A DNA stretch of 64,000 bases from Saccharomycopsis fibuligera x Saccharomycopsis cf. fibuligera (lineage: Eukaryota > Ascomycota > Saccharomycetes > Ascoideales > Saccharomycopsidaceae). Below are positions 50,102-61,500 of this stretch, in pieces. Position numbers and translations under genes: made by a program. How positions within the stretch are numbered: the first letter of the stretch is position 1; each line of letters opens with the position of its first letter. The stretch covers positions 2,294,001 to 2,358,000 of the forward strand of contig CP012811.1 in NCBI GenBank assembly GCA_001936135.1, given 5' to 3'. Below the pieces are notes generated by a model. The model did not search any database and was not told where the DNA came from. It was given only the letters and a program-made list of their open reading frames with translations.

Positions 50102-51014
50102 TTTCTTGGTATAAATTGGAGTCCGTTTTCGAAAAAAAAGTTCATTCCAAAAAAAGTCTTCGACTTCAAGTCCCAGAACGGTAGTGCACAAGTGCACGAG
50201 AAGAAAGATAAACTACTATTCTCAAACCAGTTGGCACGTCTCAAACAAGTCACTAATAAAGAGTGTCAAACATTCTGGCAAATGCTAAACAAACAAACGT
50301 TCAAACACCCTGGATGCTTCGAGAATATACACACATTCCACCTCGGAGTCGAGAAGTTCAAATTCCAAGGTGAGGAATGTAAGTGGTGCTCCGAAGATTT
50401 ATCACGTAAAAAGCACAAACAGCAGTCATATGAAGATGCTATCAACAAACAAATGGAGCACTTTTTGGTCAAATGTCCAGTAGCACAAGCGTTATGGAAA
50501 AAGTTTCATATAAATAAGAAATTGAGCTGGGACAGCCTCATCCTTCCATCCAGTGATACACGAGAATTAATCCAGGTCGACAACTACTTGATATTCCAAA
50601 AGAAATACTCCCGCCTACGGAGAGATAAGGACTTTGATTGGAAAACCATTCCAATCTCTAGTCTTGTTTACTACATCACCACGGTAATGAATTAGATAAC
50701 ACGTCAGTGTTATCTTAGTGAGTGGAAGATGGTATTGTAGTGAGACCCTTTCTTTTTATCTGTCGACAGCAAAACAGTGACCCTCAAAATCTAAAATATC
50801 AATCATTCTAGACTAGAATCTCCTATATTTATTTAAATCCAACTGATACACTAAATTATAACTAATACTAACGGGGTTTTCACTTATATAAGCTTCCCCT
50901 ATATAATAACAATTGAACTATACTGTAGCTACTATGTAGATTAAGTTTATAAGATTACATTTTCCATTATTTATATAGTAATAATAAATCGATATTTTGT
51001 GTAAAAAAAAAAAA
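50102..51014 (+). mobile_element. 5'-truncated LINE fragment (reverse transcriptase tail)
   Basis: An open frame without a usable upstream ATG runs from 50102 to 50695 (first internal ATG 50282). It encodes the C-terminal zinc segment of a LINE reverse transcriptase: C-x2-C (ECKWCSEDL), then HFLVKCPVAQALWKKF, the H-x4-C and Leu/Trp pattern of the zf-RVT domain. Upstream residues ARLKQVTNKECQTFWQMLNK fit the region after the polymerase. The catalytic polymerase and endonuclease are absent, as expected for 5' truncation. A hairpin follows the stop, then about 290 bp of AT-rich 3' sequence and a 12-A run at 51003-51014. Zorro (L1-clade) elements of Candida are the likely source. Limits are approximate and no target duplication was found. 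Confidence 0.65.
50694..50715 (+). other. Hairpin after LINE stop codon
   Basis: AGATAACAC and GTGTTATCT form a perfect 9-bp stem around the loop GTCA. It starts at the TAG stop and lies in the presumed LINE 3' UTR. Confidence 0.85.
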
Positions 51015-52198
51015 TAAACAAATGAAAAAAATGAGCTTTTTACTTATAAAATCTTTCCCTAAATACAATTTAGCTCAGTTTGTAATATATATCAATTGTA
51101 TATATTTTAAGTAATTTGATCTTGCGGGTGGAAAAAAAAAATTCGATAAATGTAAACTAATTTTGCAACTAATACTGATATTTAGATGAGACCGTCACAT
51201 TCTGTACATGCGGCTGTAAATGTAAGGATCAGCCTTGAATTTGGCTTCCTCGATTCTTACCAACTTGATGGGTATAGAATAGGAAGCTGTTAATTTTGAG
51301 CAATAGGCTTGTGTTTCAAACTGTATGGCTTGCGATATTTTGCATCTACATATATATATAGAAGGTTAAGATAGTGTGGTTGCTGCGAAGAGGTGGTGCT
51401 TTATAAGAATAGCAACTACATGGACCATCTGGTAAAGTAAAATGCCTAGGTTGAAAATATGTATATTTTATATGGTGCTGCTTTTCCATCGGAAATATAA
51501 TGAAAGCCCCCTTTTTCTTTTTGTTAATTGAGAAACAAAATCACTTTGTGAAGCAGATTATTATATATTGTTTTTCAGAGAATATTTGGTTTAGCTTGTT
51601 ACAGCTCGGAGATAATAATTGTATATCTACTTACTGTCTTTAGCACGCTTTCCAGTAATTTTTTGCCTAAAACTTCAAATTAAGATAGTTGATATTCCTT
51701 GTTACATATGCATTCTAAAAAAGGTCCTTTGCGGCAAATCTGAGTGTAAAATGGCTGCGTTTTCATAGCTTTTACACATTTAGCAGTCATAATCCTGAAC
51801 TTAGGAGAAGATATAGTTAATGCTTAAATTTTTTAATTTTTACGCCTAAGGTGTACATGCTTGCCACTAACAAAATAACTATTCCGCAGGTGCAATAAGT
51901 TTGCGATTTCTTCCCCTTAAATCTTTGGACACACAAAGATACGTTTTTGGCCAGTTGGTCTTGAAGCTTCCTTCATTTGACTCAGCAAATTGACCATTGC
52001 AGCTTGAGGTTGCATATTTATAGGCAGCGTGTTTCCCTGCCGCAGGGGCATCGGCAAAAGTATGTAATTCCGAGGTGCTCCGCAAGAAAAATAGAAAAAC
52101 AAAACAAGAGAAGACAAAGACAAGACAGAAAACAACGCATCACAAATAAAACCAAAAAATCACAAATATTAATTTCATTAGCGGATGGGCCTTGCAAA
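51015..52198. promoter_or_regulatory. Gap between LINE fragment and NVJ2
   Basis: About 1.2 kb, very AT-rich to 51850. The last 200 bp are A-rich leader sequence of NVJ2, with a frame starting upstream at 51977 in which TTG is the only start; I use the ATG at 52199 instead. No RNA gene seen. Confidence 0.45.
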
Positions 52199-55024
52199 AT
52201 GTCTGAATTCTGGCTATTCATATACGCATATTTGCTTGGAGGCTTCACACTTCTACCGTTTTGTTTAGTGGCTGCCTACTATTTCCTTCAATGGTACTTG
52301 CCTAAGGTGCCAGAAGTGAACCAACTAGTCAAGCTCGAAGAGGACCAATTACAGCACGAAAACGACGACCTAAGTCCTTTCTCTGATGAAAAACTCAGGA
52401 AGGAGTATCTGGGCATAAAGGTGACGGAAATTGAGGAAAAGGAGACAAGCGGAGTAAATACTTTTAGATCAGGTTGGCTCACTGTGACCACAGAGTACTA
52501 CGAATTCCCACAAAATTCCTCAAATGAGAAAAACAATGAACCCGAAAACAATAAGTCAGCTTATACTACGCTCTACAAGCTAGTTAGGAAAAAGTCAACA
52601 AAAACATCTAATAAAAGTACCGATAACGATAATGAGGATGATGATGGCGGCTTAAATGACGACAACAGCGACAACAAAACGTCAAACTCTTCAGGAAATG
52701 TTTCATCAAGTAACCAAAAGCGTCGTAAAAACAAATACTTTGCTGTCCTCAGACACAGAAACTTGTTCTTGTATAAAGATGAAGAGCAAACTGATGTTTT
52801 GCATGTCATTGTTCTTTCAAATCATATAGTGTCTCTATGGCCTAGGGATTTGCCCGATGGGCAGCTCTTTAGTAAAATGAGTGCTATATGTATTTTGAAA
52901 AAGGATATATCAAAACTCAACGTTAATGGTGACGGGAGACTGCCTCCTCCTCCACCAAAAGACAGCGCATTGTCAATTGATTATGAAGCACTTAACAAAC
53001 CAATATCTACGCTCGATGTGCTCAAAAATGGCGAAATTCCTCCAAAGCAAGCATCATTCTATATATATGCGGATAGTAATTATGAAAAAGAAGACTGGTA
53101 CTTTGACTTGATAAAAGCAACTAAAAAAGAATCTACTATAAGAACAGGAAGTGAAAAAGACTTACTAGATGCTACTGTGTTTGCCAAGACATTTCATCCT
53201 AAGACCGCTGATGTAATTAGCTTGATTCAAAACTTACACTCTTCTGAAGGTCAGCTACACACTAGGTGGTTCAATGCTATATTGGGCAGAGTGTTCTTGG
53301 CATTATATGGTACAGATGAATTTGAAAACTATATCAAAAACAAACTCTTGAGCAAGTTGCAAAAAATCAACAAACCAGGGTTTTTGGATGAATTCAAAAT
53401 CGAAAAAGTATTTACAGGAAAAAATGCCCCATTGTTAACATCTCCTAAATTGAATAAATTGACGCCTGAAGGCGATTTGGAAGTTGAGGCTTCTATCTTC
53501 TATAATGGGGGTATTTCGTTCCAAGTATCAACTAAGGTTAACATAAATTTGGGAACAAGGTTCAAACCTAGAGACATCAGCATTTTGTTAGCCGTTACTG
53601 TGAAGCAACTTCATGGTGACGTTATTTTTCAAGTAAAAAGGCCACCAACAGAACGAATTTGGTGGGGTTTTAAAAGTATGCCTTTTATTGATATTGCAGT
53701 GGAACCTGTTGTGAGTGCCAGACAAATTACTACAGGCATGATAACAAGAACTATTGAGAATAAGTTGAAAGAATCTGTGAAAGAGTCTTTGGTTTTGCCA
53801 GCAATGGATGACATTACGTTCTTCTCTACAAAGGACGAAATCTTTAGAGGTGGTATTTGGGACAAAAGTGGCAGACCGGAAATAATCACCGAGAATCAAA
53901 GCACCAAAGGTGATAGTGAGGCATTTTCAGCTGACAATAGCAATACCATTTTACCAGACAAACAAGAATCCACTAAATTTGAGGTATATCACGGAGACAG
54001 ATTGCGCTCACAGTCTTTTGCAAGCTCTTTAAAATCCAGCGAGGAGGAACGTATTGCAGGTGATGAACTCAGTAATCAAATTGACAATGGAATCAACAAT
54101 AATGACACAGGCAGCCAATTTTTAAGCGACCTAAAATCTTCAAGCGCTTCCATTTTTAGCTTCAAAAAGGATAATAAGGAAAAAACCAACACAAATTCAC
54201 TCTCCACGTTGAAAAGATCTCTCTCTAAAAATCCAGTTGTAACACCAAAGCTTAAAAAATCTGACTCTACTGTGAAGGTATCTAGCGATCAGTTTTTAGC
54301 TGATGGATCATTCATTAGAAATGATCAAGAAGTCTTAAATAGTGAAGATCCAAATGCCATATCTACTGGAAACGATGTTGAGCACGAAGAATCAACAAGA
54401 AGATCGGCGAGTGGTTCAATTAATAGCAACGCTGCAGACAATGATAAGATTACACCAAACTCAACAAAGAAAATGGGTAAGTGGTACTTTGATAAGAAGG
54501 AAAATGAATCAAAAAGCTACGAAGGCTCCAAATTTGAAGCAAGAAACGTACCTACAGAAATTTCACTGAATGGGGGTAGCCCACTCAAGTTCAATATTGA
54601 ATCATCTCCAAAAGCTTACAAACCACCTGAAATGATATCATCAAGAAGAGCTCCAAGAAATAAAAATAGAGAGCGTAGTCCAAGTGAGGTGAGTCAAGAA
54701 ATTAAAGAACCTTTGAAAGAAAATTCGCTGAATCAAAAACCACTTAGTCCCTCACCTTCCCTTATAGGAGGTTTGGGCGCTTCAAAGGCACCATCAGCCA
54801 CAGGAACTCAACAGCCCTATGGAAAAATTCCTGAAATGGCGTTCCCTTCAACACACTCACCGGCACAGTTTATTTCGCTGAACAAACCAATAATTCAGGC
54901 GGATAGTGGGGTGCCGGCGTTGCCTCCGAGAAGCAATACAATAGGATCGAAAAAATCATATCCCCAGCGCCGTCCACCTCCAAAAAGCGGAGGAGCCAAC
55001 GATGAGGAAACACCACTACTATAA
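52199..55024 (+). CDS. NVJ2: Nvj2-like SMP-domain lipid-transfer protein
   Basis: The 941-residue protein, begun at MSEFWLFIYAYLLGG, has an N-terminal membrane segment (residues 6-34), a PH-like region interrupted by an acidic Asn/Ser insert (about 95-310) and an SMP domain at about 325-555 (LHTRWFNAILGRVFLALYGT, GDLEVEASIFYNGGISFQVS, PFIDIAVEPVVSARQITTGM). Yeast Nvj2 tethers ER to vacuole and, under stress, ER to Golgi, and moves ceramide. The Ser/Pro-rich C-tail has proline motifs (ALPPRS, RRPPPKSG). The in-frame CTG codons at 54566, 54728 and 54878 all lie in Ser-rich polar stretches. In S. cerevisiae the gene is YPR091C, close to ASR1 and RDS3. Confidence 0.85.
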   Translation: MSEFWLFIYAYLLGGFTLLPFCLVAAYYFLQWYLPKVPEVNQLVKLEEDQLQHENDDLSPFSDEKLRKEYLGIKVTEIEEKETSGVNTFRSGWLTVTTEYYEFPQNSSNEKNNEPENNKSAYTTLYKLVRKKSTKTSNKSTDNDNEDDDGGLNDDNSDNKTSNSSGNVSSSNQKRRKNKYFAVLRHRNLFLYKDEEQTDVLHVIVLSNHIVSLWPRDLPDGQLFSKMSAICILKKDISKLNVNGDGRLPPPPPKDSALSIDYEALNKPISTLDVLKNGEIPPKQASFYIYADSNYEKEDWYFDLIKATKKESTIRTGSEKDLLDATVFAKTFHPKTADVISLIQNLHSSEGQLHTRWFNAILGRVFLALYGTDEFENYIKNKLLSKLQKINKPGFLDEFKIEKVFTGKNAPLLTSPKLNKLTPEGDLEVEASIFYNGGISFQVSTKVNINLGTRFKPRDISILLAVTVKQLHGDVIFQVKRPPTERIWWGFKSMPFIDIAVEPVVSARQITTGMITRTIENKLKESVKESLVLPAMDDITFFSTKDEIFRGGIWDKSGRPEIITENQSTKGDSEAFSADNSNTILPDKQESTKFEVYHGDRLRSQSFASSLKSSEEERIAGDELSNQIDNGINNNDTGSQFLSDLKSSSASIFSFKKDNKEKTNTNSLSTLKRSLSKNPVVTPKLKKSDSTVKVSSDQFLADGSFIRNDQEVLNSEDPNAISTGNDVEHEESTRRSASGSINSNAADNDKITPNSTKKMGKWYFDKKENESKSYEGSKFEARNVPTEISLNGGSPLKFNIESSPKAYKPPEMISSRRAPRNKNRERSPSEVSQEIKEPLKENSLNQKPLSPSPSLIGGLGASKAPSATGTQQPYGKIPEMAFPSTHSPAQFISLNKPIIQADSGVPALPPRSNTIGSKKSYPQRRPPPKSGGANDEETPLL

Positions 55025-55341
55025 TACCTGACTTTTTAATTTGTATAGCTGTATAATAAATATTGAACTGTGTTTAGTAGTCAACGACGCTTTTGTGATT
55101 CTGTGTGATAAAAAGACAGTCATTACGATATAAATATGTACCATGTACTAGGATCTATTGAGAGTCATCACGTGACCGAATCACGTGATCTCTGGCCACG
55201 AAACGCTTTTTTGTTTTAGTTTATTTTTTATTCTGCGTCAAGTGGAAAACGAAAGCAAGAAATCATAGATCAAAAGCGAAGCACCATCAACAGAGGAAGC
55301 CAGTCAGTTTTAAAAAAACAGCAGCTTATCGTCGTATCATC
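55025..55341 (+). promoter_or_regulatory. Promoter of p24 gene with two CACGTG sites
   Basis: The 317-bp region contains CACGTG at 55169-55174 and 55182-55187, both in a TCACGTGA-like context and 13 bp apart. Such E-boxes bind Cbf1 or other bHLH factors. Confidence 0.6.
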
Positions 55342-55986
55342 ATGAGAATATTTAGCCATCTTCTCAGCTTTTTAGCTCTTATATACTCGGCAAATGCCTT
55401 CTACTTCTATGTGAACGGTGCCGAAAGAAAATGTTTTTACAAGGAATTATCTCAAGGTACCTTATTGATTGGGAAATATAGTGTTGAATCCTGGGACAAT
55501 AGATTGAACGATTACAGAAAGACCAACGAATTAGGCATTGTGATTGATGTTGAAGAGACTTTTGATGATGACCACAGAGTTGTTCACCAAAAAGGTACCG
55601 GTGGAGGAGAATTTACCTTCACTGCTATCGACTCCGGTGACCACAGAATTTGCTTCCAGCCTCAATCGGGCGGATGGTTGGCCAAAATGAAAGTCAAGGT
55701 CAACGTGGATTTCACCGTTGGTGAGTCTGCTGTTTTGGATTCCAAGAACGAAGAAGTTGTTAACACTTTGAACGGCAAAGTCATTTCATTGACCGCCAAA
55801 GTTAACGAGATCAAAAGGGAACAAGGCTTACACAGAGAAAGAGAAGCTCAATTTAGAGACTTGTCCGAAAATGTCAACTCCAATGTTGTGAAATGGTCTA
55901 TTATTCAATTGATTATCTTGGGTGGTACTTGTGTTTGGCAATTACATCATTTGAGAACTTTCTTTGTGAAGCAAAAATTGGTTTAA
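55342..55986 (+). CDS. p24-family cargo receptor (Erp1/5/6 type)
   Basis: The 214-residue protein has a signal peptide of about 19 residues (LLSFLALIYSANA), a GOLD domain with the paired Cys of p24 proteins (RKCFYKEL; HRICFQP), a coiled coil at about 135-175, one membrane helix at 184-203 and a short cytosolic tail with FF and KQKLV, which carry coat-binding signals. p24 proteins cycle between ER and Golgi in COPII and COPI vesicles and sort GPI-anchored cargo. The opening FYFYVNGAERKCFYKE is like the alpha class (Erp1, Erp5, Erp6); which member it is I cannot say. Confidence 0.88.
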   Translation: MRIFSHLLSFLALIYSANAFYFYVNGAERKCFYKELSQGTLLIGKYSVESWDNRLNDYRKTNELGIVIDVEETFDDDHRVVHQKGTGGGEFTFTAIDSGDHRICFQPQSGGWLAKMKVKVNVDFTVGESAVLDSKNEEVVNTLNGKVISLTAKVNEIKREQGLHREREAQFRDLSENVNSNVVKWSIIQLIILGGTCVWQLHHLRTFFVKQKLV

Positions 55987-57160
55987 GGACTTGTATACTG
56001 GTTTATTACCTCATAATTTTTTGTGTAATTTTAAATTATCAAACTTCATCATCATATTTTTTTTTTTTCAAATTTTTGGAGTTATTTTTTTTTTCTTATT
56101 CCTTCTGATTTTTAGGTCTTAGATTTTACGTCAATGTCGTTGCATTTTTTTTTTATAAATGAAGACTGTAGTTTTCATGGAGAAAAGTAACATAATCATA
56201 AATGATGATTGAGATACTTAACACTTTAAACCACTCGAAAACAAAAGATTTAGCCGTACTTTGATAGACCAAAATTTCAGGTTTAGTCGCTTTATTTGTA
56301 TGTGATTATAGCTGTTGAGCCCTACATAATAATGAAGATTTCTGTCCAGTGGCATCTAACAATCTGTCGGCAGCAGGTGGGGCAGTTTTTTTTTTTTTTT
56401 TTTTCTTTTTTTTTTTCTGCTTGAGGAATAAAAAAAAACGGCAAATATTTCTTATTTGTTTGCTTTTAGCTAGATTTCAAGTATACAAGATAGTACTGCA
56501 TGATTATCAGCTATAGTACAGGTTTTTTCACGACTCAAGCGGCCATATGGCCATCATGGATGTGCAAGTTGAAATCCAAGGTCCTATGCATTTCTTGACA
56601 AAGCGACACCTATCAGCTACATTACTTTTGGCGAATTTCATAAATCACAATAGACCAAACAACTTGAATTTATAATCTTTTCATGGTACACTCCAACTGC
56701 ATAAGTATTTATCTATAAAACATTAATAAAAATAATGATTATACGTTGTAATGTATTACGTATCAGTTGACTACTGCGAAAAATTTAATGGCCTGTATTG
56801 TAATTTGATTCTAGTTGGCATTTTGATAATTCAGTTATGTTGAATTTGGCCATGCTAGATGTTAGTGTACAATTTTTCGCCCCTTCAATAATATGCCAAC
56901 AATTCGGGAAGTAGTATTGTGATTACTAGACATTTAATATTACAAGACATGTATTATGACAGTCCAAATATGTTTGAATGAATTCTTCAACATTGCATGC
57001 GCCTTGAATGTACATGCGCATTAGCACGGGGTTTTGTGGCTGTTTCTACTTTCTATCCATTTTTGAACCGTTGAGACTGATACTCAGAGTCTGTTGCACT
57101 AACATGTAGCTTTCAATCAGAATATTAAAACCTTTCCAAATTTTCCAAGAACAGACTATA
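55987..57160. other. Gap between p24 gene and unknown gene
   Basis: 1.2 kb of AT-rich sequence with T runs at 56386-56404 and nearby. TTATACGTTGTAATGTATTACGTATC near 56738-56763 is slightly palindromic. No gene or RNA recognised. Confidence 0.45.
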
Positions 57161-58195
57161 ATGGCCGGTCACTCTGCAATCAGCCCCCAAAAGAGAAAAC
57201 TTCAGACACACAAAAGCGCCAATGATTTAGCAAACAGCCTACACTCTGAAAGCAGAGTGAAAAAATCCAAAAGTATGGAAATTTTGTCATATAGCAGCAA
57301 GAATGCGATAACCCGCGGTAAGATAGCAGAGAGCTTGCATCAACAAGCTGAAGCTGAAGTGAGCAAGGCAGAGTCAAAAAATCCAAAGCGCTTTAAAGAC
57401 AAATTCTGGTCGCTATTTAGTGCGACAACTACCAAAGAGCAGTACGCTAAGAATCCCGAACAAAAGACCCTTTTTGAAGAATTAAGCAATGCTAGCAGTT
57501 CACCTAAAAAGCAACAGAGTCCGTATGGCGAAATCCAAAAAAGTGAATCTTCGGCAAAGTCGATGAGTGGGAAATCAGATTTGGAGATAACAGAAACTGA
57601 CGATAGTTTTGACATTCGTCAATATGCGGGAACTACCTATCCTGTTTCTCGCCTACTCATAAATGATAACAACAGAGAACTTTTCAAAATGGAATTGGAG
57701 AATATTAGGTTGGAATTGGGGAACGAGTATAGCTTGCTGTACTCGTGGAAGCTGATTAAATACACTAAGAACACAAAGAAGTACAAATTAATTGGCATGA
57801 TAACCAACAAAGGGGAATTAGAGAGTCTCATTGCTTCCTTCAAACAAGACATGACTGAAAGCCAGATTGTTATACTGCTTAAAAATGGTTGCACATTACG
57901 AAGTAACAAAACAGGAGCAAAAATAATGGCATTTCAAATCGTAAAGGAAGATGAATACTCTGTGTTCAAAAGTTTTGTGAGGCTGGTTTGCGACGAAAGT
58001 GTGAACTATGACGACAACATTGACGATAGTGTGAACATATATAGTCTAAGTTTCAATTCGCAAGCCTTTTATGCCGTTCTGAAGCTTTATCTCGAAAATT
58101 CAAATGAAGCTAAGCAAGAACATTTACTGAAAATATTGAAAAATAGGCTACCCGAAGAGTACCAGTATGTGTGTGATTCCGTCAAGTATATTTGA
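57161..58195 (+). CDS. Unrecognised basic/coiled protein
   Basis: I do not recognise this 344-residue protein. The first 140 residues are basic and Ser-rich (SPQKRKLQTHKSANDLAN; RVKKSKSMEIL) and likely disordered. From about 150 to the end it looks folded: RQYAGTTYPVSRLLINDNNR, ELFKMELENIRLELGNEYSL, ESLIASFKQDMTESQIVILL and a helical close. No signal peptide, membrane helix or Cys/His cluster is seen. KSKSM and KSDLEITETDD suggest phosphorylation sites. The clean ATG and open frame support a real gene, probably fungus-specific and fast-evolving. Confidence 0.72.
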   Translation: MAGHSAISPQKRKLQTHKSANDLANSLHSESRVKKSKSMEILSYSSKNAITRGKIAESLHQQAEAEVSKAESKNPKRFKDKFWSLFSATTTKEQYAKNPEQKTLFEELSNASSSPKKQQSPYGEIQKSESSAKSMSGKSDLEITETDDSFDIRQYAGTTYPVSRLLINDNNRELFKMELENIRLELGNEYSLLYSWKLIKYTKNTKKYKLIGMITNKGELESLIASFKQDMTESQIVILLKNGCTLRSNKTGAKIMAFQIVKEDEYSVFKSFVRLVCDESVNYDDNIDDSVNIYSLSFNSQAFYAVLKLYLENSNEAKQEHLLKILKNRLPEEYQYVCDSVKYI

Positions 58196-58547
58196 GGTAC
58201 AAAATTGTTGATTATACCTGCTATGTTGATGTGTCTCTATAGGTGTTTCCCAACTTTAATATTGCTGGCGCGGAGCTTACATCATTTCGATGAATGTTAT
58301 GATAAAATTAGCAAAAGTTTATCCTGTATTTAAGTATTAAAATGAAAAGTATTTATAACAATTACCGTATAGAGCTTATACATGTGAGCCAAATTCTAAT
58401 ATTAAAGTAGAATCAGTCGTAAAAAAAAAGGGTTAAAAACAAACAAGTAATTGATAATGGAAATTACCAGAGATACTCAAGCGAAATGAATTATAGATTC
58501 AAAAAAGTGCAGATATCAACCTGCTAGATTTTGCGCAAAACATAAGT
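58196..58547. other. Convergent 3' region unknown gene / CDC60
   Basis: 352 bp of AT-rich downstream sequence with no further feature. Confidence 0.45.
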
Positions 58548-61500
58548 TTATTCAATGTTAACAATAACGATACCCGGTTGACCAGGAACAGCACTATCAA
58601 TGGTCTTGACTTTTGGTAAAGCGACTTCTTCACCAGTAGTGACGTTCTTACCTACTTCAGCACCACTGTCGAAGGTGATAACTTCAATGTCAGCAACGGT
58701 GACCTTAGCAGTGCTCTTTTTCAAAACAGCAAGAGCCTTCTTGATAACATCCAATTCATCAAAGTTCAATTTTCTGTTAAAGACAACCTCTGGTTTTTCT
58801 TTGGTCAATCTAGCCTTCACCAAAGAAATAAAAGGCATGACTCTCTTCATTTCCTTTGGTTCAACCTTAGTCTTAAGAACCTTGTTGTCATTCAAAGTTT
58901 GAGCTTCGAATAATTCACGAACAAGTTCAATGTACTTATCTTGCCATTCTGGGAAGGAAGAAGCAACGTAAAGAGAGAGTTTAACCGGTTTAGCAATATC
59001 CAAGTTCTTAACATTCTTGCCTTTCTTGACCTTCAAAGAGTTCAATTCACTTTCTCTAATGGATCTGGATAAGTCGCGAACGTATTCCAAAGCATCAGTG
59101 ATAGCCTGGCTGACTGGCTTAGTGGCTCTTGGGAATGGAGTGCTATGAACACTGGTGTCCTTGTTACCCAAGACTTCACGAATAATGTATTCAGCAATAT
59201 GTGGGGCAACTGGGGCAAGCAACAAGGCTTGTTCCTTGATGTAACGCAAAATCAAGTCACGGTGAACATTCTTGACACCACCACAAACATCAACGTAGTA
59301 ATCTCTAGCAAGTTGGAAATCAAACAAAGCAGCTTTCAAAGCAAACTTGTAGTTAGTGTCAGAATAACTCTTGTAAGCTTCTTCAGTCAAAGCGTTCATT
59401 TCATTTTCAAAAGCCAAGTCGAAGAAGTTTTCTTCAACTGGGTTAGTACGCAATTCACCGAGTCTAGAAACAACATCTTCAGACCATTCCTTGAAAGTGT
59501 GTAAACGCAAAATGGCAGCAGAAGCGTTTTGCTCATCAAAGTTGGCATCTTCGAAGGTGTCACCGGAATCAGCTAAAGCAATTCTGGCAGCGTCAGCACC
59601 GAATTTTTCAGCAACCTGTTTCAAAGTGAAAAAGTTACCAGTAGACTTAGACATCTTGGCGTTGTTCAACATCAAGTGACCGTTAGCTCTAATACCAGCT
59701 GGCCAGAACTTCTTTGGGAAGATAGCAACGTTAGTGTAAATATAGAAAGTCAAATGGTTTGGAATCAAGTCCTTACCAGAAATAGAAATATCCAATGGGT
59801 AGAAATATTCAAATTCTCTTCTCAACTTTTGTAATTTCTCCTTTGGAATGGTAGTGTTGATGTTTTCTCTTCTCAAAAAGATGTATTCCCAAACTTCTGG
59901 AGTAACTTCTTCCGGCTTAATGTCCAAAATCCCCTTTTCTTTACCGTAATAATCACTGTGCAACAAGTGAGAAACTGTGTAATAAGATTGGTAAATAGTG
60001 GAGTCAGATAAAGATTCAACTAGGTATTGTTCATCCCATGGCAATCTAGAACCTAAACCGTAAGATCTAGTAACGGCCCAGTTCTTCAACCAGTCCAAGA
60101 CACCTTCAAAAGCGTTAGCAACTTCAGGACTGAATGTATTCATCAATCTCAAAGCTTCAAGAGCTCTTTCTTTCCAGTTTTGTTCACCATAGTCAATGTA
60201 CCATTGATCTTCAAGGGAAACAACACATTCATCGTTAGATCTAGAAATAACCACACTTTCTGGTTCATTGTAAACGAATGCTTGACCAGCAGCAACCATG
60301 TCAGCCTTCACTTTTTGTTTGGCAACATCGACTTTAGTGCCCTTGTATTTACCGTAGATCATGACACCAGTGAAATGGCCAGCTTTGTAAGCAGCTTCTT
60401 TAGCTTTAGCTAATTGCACAGCATCCTTTGGAGATTGAATCTTCAATTCTTTACAAACAGCTTCAGCAACAATATTACCGTACTTTTCAGTTTCAATAAT
60501 TGGAACGAGCTCAGTATGATCAATCCATGATTTTTCAATTCCATAAAATTCTGATTTGTTGATTAAATCCTTCTGGGTAATGTAATCAGCTGGAGAATCA
60601 GTAGGAACACAAGTAACGACACCGGTACCTTTGCTTGGAAGAATAGTGTCCATAGGTAAGACTCTCAAGTTCTTGTTAACGGCCAATGGAGCAGTGATTT
60701 TAGAGCCAACCAAAGCTTGACCATTGATGATCAAGACTGGTTCATGGAAACCACGCTTTGGTGTAAGTTTTTGGTAAGACATGTTCTTGAAAGCTCTTTC
60801 TGTGGTAATGTAGTATTCATTGTTACCAGCATCAAATAAACCATAGTCAATGTGTGGAGAAACAAAACAACAGGTTTGACCGTACATAGTTTCTGGTCTC
60901 AAAGTGGCAGCAACCAAAAACACTTTCTTGCCAGAAGCGTCAAAATTGTTTTTCTTGAAAACTTCACCAACTTTTTCATTGATTTCATCTAAGTGAATTT
61001 TGATAGCAGTATATTCTTGTGGACCAACACCTTCACCACTTTGTCTATCGTGGTCCATACAAGCTTGACCATCTTTTTCAGAGTAAATGGTGTATCTTTC
61101 ACCGAACTTGATTCTACCCAAATCCTTTAATTTGGTGATCTGCCATCTGACAAAGGAGTCGTAGTATGGGTTAACATCAGTGGTAATCATTGATCTTCTC
61201 CAGTCAACTCTTAAACCAAAAGAGGTAGAATCAGATTCACATAAAGGAGGGAAGTAGTACAACCAGTAGTTTGGATCAGCAAATTTTGGAATTTCCTCTA
61301 GTGGAATACCAGTTTGTTGCATGATTTGGAATTGGTATTTGCCTTTGCCTTGTTTAGCAGCAGCCTTAGACTTTTTAGTCTTGAACTTGGAAACATCATC
61401 AGATTTTTCTGCTGGTTTTTTGGTTTCTTCTTCTTCTTCTTGCTCTTCTTGGAAGTACTTTTCAAAATTTGGACCAAATTCTTCCAATTCTCTAGCAATT

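Noticed and set aside
51977-52198. 74-residue N-terminal extension of NVJ2
   Set aside because: Needs a TTG start and puts a basic segment before the membrane anchor; family members begin with the anchor.
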